NCBI GenBank assembly: GCA_026182355.1
Contig: JAPFBL010001929.1
Location: 992,501-1,056,500, forward strand
Origin: Hermatobates lingyangjiaoensis
Taxonomy: Eukaryota > Arthropoda > Insecta > Hemiptera > Hermatobatidae
DNA: 64,000 nucleotides
Direction: 5' to 3'
Shown one piece after another: positions 1 through 9,544 of this stretch; positions within the stretch are counted from its first letter, which is position 1; each line of letters opens with the position of its first letter. The notes below the pieces were generated by a model. The model was not told where the DNA came from. It saw nothing but the letters and a program-made list of their open reading frames with translations, and did no database searches. The position numbers and the translations under genes were made by a program.

Positions 1-1370
1 CACTTTTCGCGGTATACCTCTTTTGTATGCCTTTAGGTTCACTTAAGTAGTTCAATACTTTCCTAATCATGTTATTTTACATGACATTATCATATTTTAT
101 TTTAATTTAATAAGTTTTATATTTTTTTTATGACAGTTCTTATATTTAGCTGTTTCTTTTCCCCATGAGTCAATGAATCAGTGAGTGTTTGAAAGAACTT
201 ATCTATCGAATAGTTGGTATGTTGTTAGCCAGGAAAAACAAATCGACTGGAAATACAGTAATTGAATCAAGAGAAGTCATACAAAAGTAAGTTTACTCCT
301 GCTGATGGATGTGATCTTAAACCGTTCGAGCTACGAAATCAGGCCTTTTTTTAACAATATCTGATGAGTAGGTTGTATAATTTTTAACAAAAGAACACTA
401 AAGATTTTACTTAATACAAGTTTTGGATATGCTATGACATGTTAGAGGTGGTTTCATCTGTTATAAACAATGAAAGAATACAATTTTGAAATAACTGAAT
501 AAGATATGATGAAATATTGAAGTTGATAACATCATTCATCGAAAAGCTTTAATAAGAGACTCCTGCAGCTGAATTATTGTGCAAGTGTTTGTGATGATGT
601 CAGTGAATATTATCAACTAGAACATTTGTCTGTCGTGTGAAGGAGTCGTTTCCGCAGTCGTATGGTCTTACAGGTCAAGACTTATCAAAATGGTTCTAAT
701 TTCAGATGCGGATTGAATTACTCAGATGTTGTTGAAGAAGGTCAAAAGGGAGCATTTGGTTCTATAGGGGTTTTATGCGGTTTAGGGAAGGTTGGATACT
801 TGCATTAAGTGCTTGGACAAGGATATTTTGATGGGCAAATAGATTTTCATCTTAATTTATGTTAAGTTGAGAAATAGATTTTCTAAATGGTGGTTACCTC
901 ATTGCAATGATTGGAAGTACTAAGCTATTCACACTCCTTAAGCTTTCTTCTCGTTTATAATGTGTTATCCTTTTGACATCAACTTGATGCGGGAGACATC
1001 ACTCGTGTCGAAGATCTTAAGTTCTCTAGCGCCAAAGCATGGAGACATAATAATCAAATAAATACGAAAAATACATAGAACTTTTAGTTTTATCCGACAT
1101 GCTTCGATATTTATTAGCTAACATCAAGAATTTTGATATAATAAAAAGGTTTATAAAAACTTCAAAATAATTTAACTGCAAAATTTTTAAAAAAAAAGAA
1201 AATAAATATGGATTTTAGTAGAAAAATATCGATAAGCATTTATCTTTCCTAAAAAAGAAAAAATAATAATATGTCTTTCACAACTCTAATGCTCTTGCTA
1301 TATATTCATGACAAACAACTTTTCAAAATTGCTTTTTGAAATAAAGTATATATGTATATATATGTTCAAA
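1..1370. other. AT-rich, nothing recognised
   Basis: No open frame, repeat or motif that I can name. It lies upstream of exon A and is probably intron or 5' flank. Confidence 0.5.
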
Positions 1371-1404
1371 CTACAATAAGTAATGGGAATATTTGACTCT
1401 GCGA

Positions 1405-1545
1405 AGTGGTTTCTGACTCTGACGAAGACCGCTTGTTACGGTTGAAAGATCTTTGTCTTTTTGTCCCATATCTTATTTGAACATTGACTTTTGTTTCACG
1501 TGTTTATAGTGAAATGTTATATATATATATAATATAATATATATT
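1405..1545 (+). mobile_element. Family E hammerhead element, single arm
   Basis: A half element: GACTCTGACGAAGACCGC onward to a TTATTTGAACATTGAC-like tail, TTTCACGTGTTTATAGTGAA and then (TA)n. It carries the family E core at 1415-1457, with one change in helix I closure (TTGTC for TAGTC). A partial duplicate of the GACTCTG start lies at about 1394-1401. Confidence 0.6.
1415..1457 (+). ncRNA. Hammerhead-like motif, family E
   Basis: GACT / CTGACGA / A / GACCG-loop-CGGTT / GAAA / AGATCT / T / TGTC. Helix I keeps three of four pairs. Confidence 0.5.
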
Positions 1546-1574
1546 TGTACCAGTCCTTCCTTGACACACACATT

Positions 1575-1933
1575 ATTGAAAATAACACCAAACTTAGCTG
1601 ATACCTGTTTCTTAACAAGTTTCTACATTTTTCTAAATAACACTCTCGTTATTTGGTCCACACATTAAAGTTCACTCATCCCACAGGATTAACGACCAGC
1701 TTATCTTAAACTTGAAGAAAAACAACCCCTACTGTCTTCACTTCGCATATATAATAAACCAGAAATTTCACCGAAGAAGTAATTTACGTCTGATGATGAA
1801 TGTTGATCATTCAAAATATGTCGACTATAGGAGATGTACTTTACTGTGTAGACGAAATAACGAGAATGTTATTTAGAAAAATTGAGAAACTTGTTAAGAA
1901 ACAGGTATCAGCTAAGATTGGTGCCATTTTCAA
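1575..1933. repeat. Inverted repeat (foldback), arms about 79 bp
   Basis: Arm 1 (1575-1653) and arm 2 (1855-1933) are near-perfect reverse complements around a loop of about 200 bp. The loop holds CTGATGATGAATG...CATTCAAAATATGTC at about 1790-1833, a decayed relative of the hammerhead core in which GAAA has become AAAA. Confidence 0.65.
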
Positions 1934-1979
1934 TACTATATATATGTAACTAAACTTCAAAGTTAAACAAAAAAAGAGA

Positions 1980-2240
1980 AAGAAAACCATATCTAAAAAG
2001 GTTTCTACCATATTTTTTATAGGCAGAAGTAAGAATTTTTTGATTAGGACAATTACATTTACATTATTTAAACGAACTAACAATGTTTACTAGTCAAAAG
2101 TTTCAACTAGACTCTATTTCTTATTCAAAAAATGTTTACATCTACTTAGGAAAAAGGTTTGAAATAAAACCGAAACGTCGGCAGAGAGTGTTTGATTTTT
2201 GAACCTAGAAAATTGACCGAATCCCGATAAATAACAGATC
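1980..2240. mobile_element. Family L foldback remnant
   Basis: The arms share the AGGTTT...GGCAGAAGTAAGAATTTTTT sequence. The right part reads GGAAAAAGGTTT, CCGAAACGTCGGC and CTAGAAAATTGACCGAATCC, the signature of family L also found at 8.7, 45.8 and 46.5 kb. Confidence 0.55.
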
Positions 2241-2242
2241 TC

Positions 2243-2245
<3 letters not shown>

Positions 2246-2320
<75 letters not shown>
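2246..2320. repeat. (CT)n(TA)n microsatellite
   Basis: About 15 CT units run straight into about 22 TA units. Tyr/Ile open frames across it are repeat artefacts. Confidence 0.95.
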
Positions 2321-2328
<8 letters not shown>

Positions 2329-2329
2329 A

Positions 2330-3585
2330 TATATATATATAAATATATATGATCTAACGTTTAAAATAACTAGAACTAAAAATAACCAGAGATAAATATA
2401 CACTATTTTGTTATAAAGAAGAATAGTGTAGAATATATATGGGGCAAGATAAGAAAGCATTGAATTCTTCGAAATATTCCAATATAATATTAACATTTTA
2501 TATTATATTCGAATTACCTTTGGAATCTTCCAATGTTGAGTGCAATGTTCTAATATGTGCTTTATTTCCTGAATACCATCTATTCATAATTCGATTTATG
2601 TTTCTTGAATGTATACTTCCGTCAAAAACGTTTTAAAAATGATGGACGTGTAATGTATTATGCAGTATCATGTAGTCGGTATAAAGTTTTCACTGCGAAT
2701 TGTCGAAAGTTTCCTCTGTGCATGGACTTGCGTCTCCTTTATTCAACAAGTGTTATTTACTGTTTAGGGACAGTGTACAAAGCCAGTTGCGCTTTGTTTC
2801 GCAGTTTCTTCTCGGAATACATGAATAAACGATTGTACTAACAGAAGAGTTGAGGTGGGCGGCTAGCGGCTGTTATTAACAATTCACACTCGACCACACC
2901 TGATAAACGACATCAATTCAAATCTAACCACACTCTGCATAACCAATTACTTTATTCTTGTTCTTGTTAATTAATCAATATCAGTCGATGTTAGGGAGTG
3001 CTCACAGTGTGTTTAAACAAACGAACGGCTTTGAACCAATCCACACAAATAGTGTGACCAATAGCCCAGTGACCAATCTTGTGACAACTGCAAAGGCAAA
3101 CAGAACCTTCAATGAATACCATAACAATTAATGTTTTCATATATATACATTGAGACTCATTCTTCCTCAAACTAATTTTTACCTTTCTCTCTCTCTTTCT
3201 CTCTCACTTTATATCCATCACACACAGAGACACACTGAGAAGCAACAAAAAAAATTTCTTTTTGATCATTATAAGTAACTATTCTTAACAATTTAAACAA
3301 GGAAATATTTAATGAGATATTTAACTAAAGCAATAATAAAAATCAGTTTTCAATTTTTTTTAAAATAACAATTAAGACATTACTTCAGTTGTGAGTTACT
3401 ATGTGGTATTTACTATAGTGGAAATTCTTGAGAATTGTAATTAAGCTGTGTTCTGGGAAACGGTGTAGTGAAGGGGTGCAGGTCTTCAGTGCTTTATATC
3501 GCATGTTCCAATCAATGTTACCTTCGTTCTAGATTTTTCAAATAGCAGATGAAAATCATAGATACAAGATTTTACAAAAAGACTT
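2330..3585. other. AT-rich, little recognised
   Basis: A fragment at 2400-2460 resembles the family J end (GAATATATATGGGGCAAGATAAG). 3186-3215 is CT-rich. Nothing else identified. Confidence 0.4.
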
Positions 3586-3589
3586 GAAA

Positions 3590-3925
3590 TAAAAATCAAT
3601 GATCAAACCACAATATGAAATGGGGAAAAAAAGACTAAGATCTTTCAACCGTAACAAGCGGTCTTCGTCAGAGTCAAAAACCCAATCGAAACACTAGATG
3701 CAGAAACATCTTGGTGAGTTTCTTCCCTCACTCTTCCAAAAATACCTCCCACTCCTCTCAACCCCTCACCAAGATGTTTCTGTATCCAGAGTTTCAGTTG
3801 GGTTTGTAACTCTGACTAAGACTGCTTGTTACGGTTGAATGATCTTAGTCTTTTTTTCCCATTTCTTATTGCGGTTTGATCATTGATTGTTATTCACGTG
3901 TTTATGTGAAATCTTTATATATATA
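3590..3925. mobile_element. Family E foldback element with nested inverted repeat
   Basis: The left arm starts ATCAATGATCAAACCACAAT and carries a minus-strand core at 3633-3675. The right arm carries a mutated plus-strand core at 3808-3850 (CTGACTA, GAAT). It ends TCACGTGTTTATGTGAAATC next to (TA)n. The spacer holds a second inverted repeat (AACATCTTGGTGAG / CTCACCAAGATGTT). Confidence 0.75.
3633..3675 (-). ncRNA. Hammerhead-like motif, family E (reference copy)
   Basis: On the minus strand, by position in 43 nt: helix I GACT 1-4; CTGACGA 5-11; extra A 12; helix II GACCG 13-17 with CGGTT 25-29 around a 7-nt loop; GAAA 30-33; palindrome AGATCT 33-38 (helix III); T 39 at the cleavage position; AGTC 40-43 closes helix I with all four pairs. 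Fold and activity are inferred from pairing only. Confidence 0.65.
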
Positions 3926-3929
3926 TATA

Positions 3930-5430
3930 AAATATTCTTGTGGATTTGCTTACTCTTCATTGATGTTAGTCAAGGTGTTTAGTGTTATAATAACATTTGT
4001 ATATAGACTATGCTGATAACCCGTATAAGAACTAAGTTAGAAAACTTGCAATTGAGAAAGAAGACTATACATTTGAAGGAATTTGGCTAAGTAAGATAAT
4101 GATACTGGGGAGAGAAGGTGGCGATAAGATGGACGAAGGGTGGGTTATTTTTAAAAGCATGATGGGGGTGAGTGGAAGGAGGTCTCTTGCCTAATGGCAC
4201 CCTCGTTGACAAGAGTCCGTAAGTAGGTCTGATGAGGCAGGCTAATGAAACAAAGGAGAACTGACCACGCCTTAAACCACGCCCCTCCCCCACCATCCCC
4301 ACCACCAAACAACACCCTATCACCCTGCTTCCAATAAACTTGTTTTCTTTTTGTTTTTGTTTTTAAATTAATACAATGTGATTCAAGATGCTGACGTTGT
4401 CTTCTTCCAGACCATCCTCCTTTGATGCAACCCCGACTTTCATATAAAAAAAAAACAAAAACAAAACCATTAAAGTGGAGAATCATGTTTCAACACATTC
4501 CATTAATGATATATTTAATACATAAACAATGTTACAAACTAACCACTATTTCTCTTATAAAAAGAATCTTTTATTTAAAAGGCCATGTGTAAGACTCTCT
4601 GTTCATTAGAAATACTCTTGCACCGTGCTTTTTAAGACCAAGGAACTTTATCCAGAGTCACGATTGTTCTTTACAAATATTCTAGTAAGATTTTCATAAA
4701 ATTATTATTAAAGTAATTATAACTGCAACAGTTTTTTCTATATGACACTACAGGGAAAAGCCAAACACGAAAGCAAATGCAGTCAGACCTCGGTTTTCGA
4801 CCATAATCCATTCTAGATGGCCATTCGATAATTGAATGGTACGAGTTCAGAATCAAGTTTTCCATTAAAAATATCAATCTTTTCCAAAAACTAAAACGAG
4901 ATTTTTTTTTTAAAAAATATATTAACATTAATTTACAACAAATTGTATTAAGAGAGCAACTTATATTTAAAATGCGCCTATCAAAAATAGATGCGTATTC
5001 TTACTTTGCTGGTATTTACAGATGGCATAATGAGTACTGTTATCGAGGAGAGGGAGGAAGGTCATTGACTTTTTGAGAAGAACTTACCTAAAGGACTTCT
5101 GTCTTCTTATCAGAACTTTGCGAAAGTGACTGAAGATAACGTCATTAGCACGATTCAAAGCGTGTTCGAGTACTAGAATTTGTATGAAAACCGAAGCGAA
5201 AAAATCCTAGAATGTTTTGTTCGAACTCCGAATTGTACGAATACTTATTAGTTCGAGAACCGAGGTTTGATCATACTTGTAATATTATACTAATTAAGAA
5301 AAATTCTATAATGAATCATTTTTTTTTCCGTATATGATTCCTTTTTTTATTTGATTTTCTTATTTTAAAAAAAATAATTAATCCCATGTTGATATTAGAT
5401 GAATAATGAATAACCGTTTGGTACATAAAG
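3930..5430. other. No gene; one GC-richer patch
   Basis: 4240-4325 is GC-richer with CCACGCC and CCACGCCCCTCCCCC, sequences that resemble KLF/Sp (CACCC-box) sites. No conserved frame. The rest is AT-rich and unidentified. Confidence 0.3.
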
Positions 5431-5436
5431 CTAATT

Positions 5437-5467
5437 TTAATATATATATATATATATACTACTTTGA

Positions 5468-5510
<43 letters not shown>

Positions 5511-5534
5511 CTACTTTGAATATATATATATTCA

Positions 5535-5573
<39 letters not shown>
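5437..5573. repeat. Interrupted (TA)n tracts
   Basis: Three TA tracts separated by ACTACTTTGAATATA, itself duplicated at 5457 and 5510. Confidence 0.9.
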
Positions 5574-5575
<2 letters not shown>

Positions 5576-5623
5576 TAATTTTTTTTTGAGGTTTGAGATC
5601 CAATGATTAAAACTAGTCCTTTT

Positions 5624-5661
5624 GCCGACGTTTCGACATATATTTATGTCATCTTCAGGGC
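5624..5661 (-). ncRNA. Hammerhead-like motif, family B (left arm)
   Basis: Same sequence as the right-arm copy at 5803-5840, in reverse. Confidence 0.65.
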
Positions 5662-5802
5662 TACAACATGATTGTTTTACAATTAGCACTACTATTACTA
5701 CTATTATGGTAATTTATTACATTATAGTAGTAATAATAATAGTAGTAGTAATAACAATAGTAGTAGTAATGGTAGTGCTAATTGTAAAACAATCATGTTG
5801 TA

Positions 5803-5840
5803 GCCCTGAAGATGACATAAATATATGTCGAAACGTCGGC
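5803..5840 (+). ncRNA. Hammerhead-like motif, family B
   Basis: GCC / CTGAAGA / T / GACATA-AATA-TATGTC / GAAA / ACGT / C / GGC. Helix II is six perfect pairs, helix I is GCC/GGC, and the bases before the predicted cut are GTC, the classical hammerhead triplet. Confidence 0.7.
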
Positions 5841-5922
5841 AAAAGGACTAGTTTTAATCATTGGACCTCAAACCTCAAAAAAAAAATTACATCATGTAAA
5901 TATTGGGTCAAGAAAACAAATC

Positions 5923-5959
<37 letters not shown>

Positions 5960-5967
5960 CTTCATTT

Positions 5968-6003
5968 GCTCTCTGACGATGTGTTGACGAAAGGCCTTAG
6001 AGC
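5968..6003 (+). ncRNA. Hammerhead-like motif, family F
   Basis: GCTCT / CTGACGA / T / GTGTTGAC / GAAA / AGGCCT / T / AGAGC. Helix I has five perfect pairs and the palindrome AGGCCT is intact; helix II is only two pairs. The same family follows the GIY-YIG frame near 57.7 kb. Confidence 0.6.
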
Positions 6004-6049
6004 ATTGTTTCCAAAATTGTTTAATTGTGGTAAATTAGTCCATATATAT

Positions 6050-6425
6050 ATACTACATTGACATAAAGAGCACAGAAATGAAACAGAAACTCACAACTGT
6101 ATTTCGATGTCCTCGTCATCAGGAGAATAGAAACGAGTCGCTCCACAGAGAGACCACGACTGGCCGGTGGTCTTGAAGAAACACTCAAATAGAGTAGGCA
6201 ACTTACGGAGGGATGAGAGGCAAGGATAGGCAAAGAAATAAAAGCAAAATAAATGATAACAAATGGAAACAAAAACTATTAGCAGCAGTAAAAAACCCAA
6301 ACAAAAAGAAAAATAAGTAAGTAAACAAAATATAAATTAAAATAAATAAAAGGAATAATAAACATTGAGGTTAAGCCCAGGAGCTAACCTCAATTAGTCT
6401 TACCCTCAAAAAGACTAATAAGAGC
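6050..6425 (-). mobile_element. Family D long element
   Basis: It carries a family D core (about 6088-6130), then a conserved body with GAGGTTAAGCCCAGGA near 6367-6382. The same order of blocks recurs at 48955-49320, so this is a real dispersed element of about 350 bp. A short hairpin (AGAGCTTCTTCTGAAGCTCT) lies at 6420-6439. Confidence 0.6.
6088..6130 (-). ncRNA. Hammerhead-like motif, family D (weak)
   Basis: CTGATGA / C / GAGGACATC / GAAA / TA-rich. Core boxes are present, but helix II is reduced to about two pairs. Confidence 0.35.
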
Positions 6426-6499
6426 TTCTTCTGAAGCTCTTAGAGTGACTTTTGAATTGTTATCAGTTATCTGTCTCAAGACCTGTACACGGAGGCAGT

Positions 6500-6640
6500 C
6501 CGTGAAACTGAAAACTAAGTTGGGTCTTGACTCTGGCGAAGACCACTTGTTACGGTTGAAATATTTTAGTCTTTTTTTTTCCATTTCATATTGTGGTTTG
6601 ATCATTGATTGTTATTTCACGTGTTTATGCGAATTTCTGT
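6500..6640 (+). mobile_element. Family E half element
   Basis: Core at 6529-6571 (CTGGCGA, TTGAAATATTTTAGTC, partly decayed), followed by the usual TTGATCATTGATTGTTATTT and CACGTGTTTATG tail. Confidence 0.55.
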
Positions 6641-6797
6641 TACATATACATATATATATGTTGTTGAAGAACAACATGGCAATGTACAGGCAACAAACTG
6701 GAACTACGAGGACACTACGACTACTCGGAGTCCAAACACTAACCTTAGATTAGAACCAGTGCCAATAAAACTGAAATGAATATATATATATATATAT

Positions 6798-6990
6798 CAA
6801 TGATCAAACCACAATAAGAAATGGGAAAACAAGACTAAGATCTTTCAACCATAACAAGTTTCAACCCAACTGAGTTGGGTTTTTGACTCTGACGAAGACC
6901 GCTTGTTACGGTTGAAAGATCTTAGTCTTGTTTTCCCATTTCTTATTGTGGTTTGATCATTGATTGTTATTTCACATATTTATTGTGAAA
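6798..6990. mobile_element. Family E foldback element
   Basis: The left arm (6798-6868) is truncated within the ribozyme. The right arm carries an intact core at 6885-6927. (TA)n flanks both ends. Confidence 0.75.
6885..6927 (+). ncRNA. Hammerhead-like motif, family E
   Basis: Identical to the reference family E core; all helix I, II and III pairs intact. Confidence 0.65.
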
Positions 6991-6991
6991 C

Positions 6992-7002
<11 letters not shown>

Positions 7003-7056
<54 letters not shown>

Positions 7057-7066
7057 GAGAGAGACA
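7003..7066. repeat. (TA)n(GA)n microsatellite
   Basis: TA units running into GA units at the end of a family E element. Confidence 0.95.
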
Positions 7067-7249
7067 CTCACTCCAGATGACGCTGGCTATCTATGAAAAA
7101 CATCGGTGCGAGGTAACATCTTTTCAAAATTGAGAAGTTTTTTTTATGCTTTGCTAGAAGTGTGTTATTTATAGTGCGTCAGAAAATAATTTTCCCGAAT
7201 GGTTATTTCTACTTTTGTGATAATCAGAGTACCTGCTTCATCAGATTAC

Positions 7250-7520
7250 TGGCCTTCATGGGTGAAGGATTCAAAGCCAGCTGAATAGAAGTTATGATAA
7301 AGAAGTCAAGAGGCGAGCAAGGGAAGTGGATAATGGCTCCCTCCCAGGAGGAGGTGCCCTAGTTACAGCCTAATGGAGGCAGCAATAGACGTAAAGGTTG
7401 TGGGAACATCGCGGCAGCCCCGTCTCCGAATTGTCTGGAGCCCCGTCGTGCGCTATGCCTCTTATCCCTTCAGCAACACTCAGTCGATTTCTCCCGAGAA
7501 GACCACCCCCTTATAACCAT
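7250..7520. other. GC-richer patch upstream of exon A
   Basis: About 270 bp clearly richer in GC than its surroundings (for example CGCGGCAGCCCCGTCTCCG near 7410). No convincing open frame or splice pair. It could be a regulatory element, an untranslated exon or an old repeat. Confidence 0.25.
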
Positions 7521-7962
7521 GTTACTAGGTTACCCATCCCATTATGTCCTATTCAAGCAAATCAAGCTTCTTTATAACTTTTCCTTCTATTTTTAATGTA
7601 ATTTACTTATTTTCGCTTTCTCTAAATAACTATAATTCAAAAGGAAAGCAATCGTTTAGACGTGGTCAGAATGATGATGTATTTGATTTTTTTCTAACAA
7701 AATTAATGATAATAATTACACATATGGAAAAATTAGGAAGAATTAAGAAAAAAAATCTGTAATGTAAAAAGGAAATCTATACAGTTTGAATATAGTCATT
7801 GGGGCTGGAGCATGACTAATTCAGACTAGATTCCTTGTGAGTAATCCAGTCAACTTCTCTTGTAGAAGTACAAGTTGGACATAACGATTTCATAAGACAA
7901 TATCTGAATTACCAATGGTATTAATTTGCTAAAGAGTTAGTTACATGTGTGTTTGTGGGCAG

Positions 7963-8139
7963 GTGGAGGCGGTGGCGGAGGCAGCGGGGGCGGGACACTC
8001 AGAGAGCTCTACGTGCTGGCCGCCTCCCAGCAGCCCCTCGCTTCCATCGTGTCTCAACAGCAGAGGCTTCTCGAGTTGTCCCGCTTCAGGCACTACGACA
8101 TGCTTAGTCAGCAGCAGGGAGCCGTCACTAAACTACTAG
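7963..8139 (+). CDS. eyg: Pax eyegone-type gene, internal exon A (Gly/Gln-rich segment and decayed PAI remnant)
   Basis: Seen: a GC-rich 177-bp island in AT-rich DNA, open in one frame, bounded by a splice acceptor (CAG at 7960-7962) and a donor (G|GTAACC, intron starts at 8140). It begins and ends in phase 1. It encodes a Gly-rich start, then TLRELYVLAASQQPLASIVS, a Gln-rich stretch with RLLELSRFRHYDML, and QGAVTKLL. The split Gly codon at its 3' end is completed exactly by exon B, giving LLG-TLRPPG. Inference: RLLELS and QGAVTKLLG resemble the conserved RIVELA and HGCVSKILG of the PAI half of paired domains, with the middle changed and about five residues missing before RED. That is what eyegone-class Pax proteins (RED kept, PAI lost) should look like. 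An alternative acceptor at 7981-7984 would drop most glycines. The protein would be a nuclear DNA-binding regulator. The gene name depends on exon B. Confidence 0.72.
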   Translation: MEAVAEAAGAGHSESSTCWPPPSSPSLPSCLNSRGFSSCPASGTTTCLVSSREPSLNY

Positions 8140-8284
8140 GTAACCCTCTTCATCATTCTCTCTACCTCTTATAACCTATATAAATACATTTATTTTATAT
8201 TAAAGGTTTGATTAACATCTAAAAAAAACAAATCAACTTCTGATAAATTGAAGTTAGATTTTATTCCACGGCTGATTTTATAAA

Positions 8285-8405
8285 ATAATATATATATATA
8301 TATGGAAGGTTTTATTTTAGAGGGCTAGGTCATATAAAAGAAAATAAGCTCCTTATTAGGCCAACGTTTCGATGTATTTGTACATCATCTTCAGGGCTAA
8401 AATTA
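8285..8405 (-). mobile_element. Family A element, one arm
   Basis: From (TA)n through GGTTTTATTTTAGAGGGCTA and TCATATAAAAGAAAATAAGC to the core. Its boundary sequence matches the pair at 9.17-9.46 kb. Confidence 0.65.
8360..8397 (-). ncRNA. Hammerhead-like motif, family A
   Basis: GCC / CTGAAGA / T / GATGTA-CAAA-TACATC / GAAA / ACGT / T / GGC, with a further TAA/TTA pairing beyond one bulged base. Six perfect helix II pairs. Confidence 0.7.
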
Positions 8406-8684
8406 GAGTAAGAACTAAAATACATTTACCAAAACAATCTACAACCTACATAGAGAACTAAATTATTGAGAACAACACATACATACAAAAGGTTATTTTA
8501 CATTCAGAGTTGTTAAGTACACATCTTTTTCAAAATATCAAACAAAAGGAAATTAGTTTTACCTTGGAAAGGGTGCTAATGGTTATTTATGTCACATGAG
8601 AATTATTTGGTTAGAGGTACGAAAAACACTACTTTGTTATAGTCACCTATCATTTTAACAAACAAAGTGGGTGAAGGAGTTTGT

Positions 8685-8905
8685 CAAACCTTTCTCATAG
8701 ACAGAAGTAAAAACTTTTTGAATAAGAAAATAAAATTTTCATTATTTTCTCATTCAAAAAGTACTTACTTCTGCCAATAAAAAAGGTTTTAAAAAAACTA
8801 AAACGTTGGCAACGAGAGTTTGATTTTTGAACCTAGAAAATTGACCGAATCATGATTAAATACACACCTATTCTATCAAACGGTTGATATATTATTTGAA
8901 TTTAT
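8685..8905. mobile_element. Family L foldback element
   Basis: Arms with ACTTTTTGAATAAGAAAATA and its reverse complement, then the L signature (AAAACGTTGGCAACGAGAGT, CTAGAAAATTGACCGAATCA). Confidence 0.6.
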
Positions 8906-8939
8906 ATATATATACGTTTCAAAGTAAACAATATGCATA

Positions 8940-9110
8940 TAGTAAATGAAAAAACACTTACAGTCTCTAATATCCTGTTTAACCGTCATCAGGACAACAC
9001 TGTTGGTCTTTAACCATCGCTCTGCAAGTGCGCTTGGTATCCCGATCTTTTCTCTTCTGATGACTGTTCAACCAAAAATTTGAGACTGTAATTGTTTTTT
9101 TCCCTATTTA
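8940..9110. mobile_element. Family H foldback remnant
   Basis: ACTTACAGTCTCTAATAT...CGTCATCAGGA on one side and TCTTCTGATGACTGTTCAAC...GAGACTGTAATTG on the other. Both cores are mutated. Confidence 0.5.
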
Positions 9111-9169
9111 CTGTGTACATATAGGTTATTGTCTTTTGTGGGTAGTTTTATTTTTGACAATATATATAT

Positions 9170-9465
9170 ATTATCAGGTAGGTTTTGTTTTTTGAGGGTT
9201 AGGTCATATACAAGAAAATAAACTTCTTCCTTCTTTCTTCGGCCAACGTTTCGATGTATTTGTACATCATCTTCTATTTTTAAAATGATAGATGACTGAC
9301 TGTAACAAAGTAGATGTTTTCATACCAAAATTCAAATATTTTATATGAAACCAATAGCACACATTCCAAGCCCTGAAGATGATGTACAAATACATCGAAA
9401 CGTTGGCCTAGGAAGAAGTTTATTTTCTTGTATATGACTTAACCCTCAATAACAAAACCTACCAA
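9170..9465. mobile_element. Family A foldback element
   Basis: Arms 9173-9275 and about 9370-9464, bounded by GGTAGGTTTTGTT and AACAAAACCTACC. The right arm holds an intact core at 9370-9407; the left core is cut off after AAGATG. Confidence 0.75.
9370..9407 (+). ncRNA. Hammerhead-like motif, family A
   Basis: Same core as 8360-8397, on the other strand: GATGTA/TACATC helix II, ACGT helix III, GCC/GGC helix I. Confidence 0.7.
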
Positions 9466-9506
9466 ATACAATAGAATAGAAGAGGTCAGGAACAATTTTT
9501 TGAGTG

Positions 9507-9544
<38 letters not shown>

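Larger units (their letters stand above)
5571..5895. mobile_element. Family B foldback element with two hammerhead-like cores
   Basis: Arms 5571-5688 and 5772-5895 are almost perfect reverse complements. Between them is a degenerate TAG/TAA/ACT trinucleotide stretch that is also self-complementary. Each arm carries one intact core. (TA)n lies on both sides. Confidence 0.8.

Noticed and set aside
2275..2496. Open frames rich in Tyr-Ile (here and at about 5460, 9450, 27918, 46230, 52282)
   Set aside because: They are translations of (TA)n microsatellites and element ends, with no independent coding signal.
3633..3850. Foldbacks as ordinary MITEs with terminal inverted repeats
   Set aside because: The arms carry central ribozyme-like cores rather than transposase-type ends, and I see no fixed short target duplication at most of them. 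One coding family links them to PLEs.
7945..8139. Alternative frame over exon A (MCVCGQVEAVAEAAGAGHSE...)
   Set aside because: It does not join in phase with exon B; the Gly-rich frame does, and resembles the PAI remnant.
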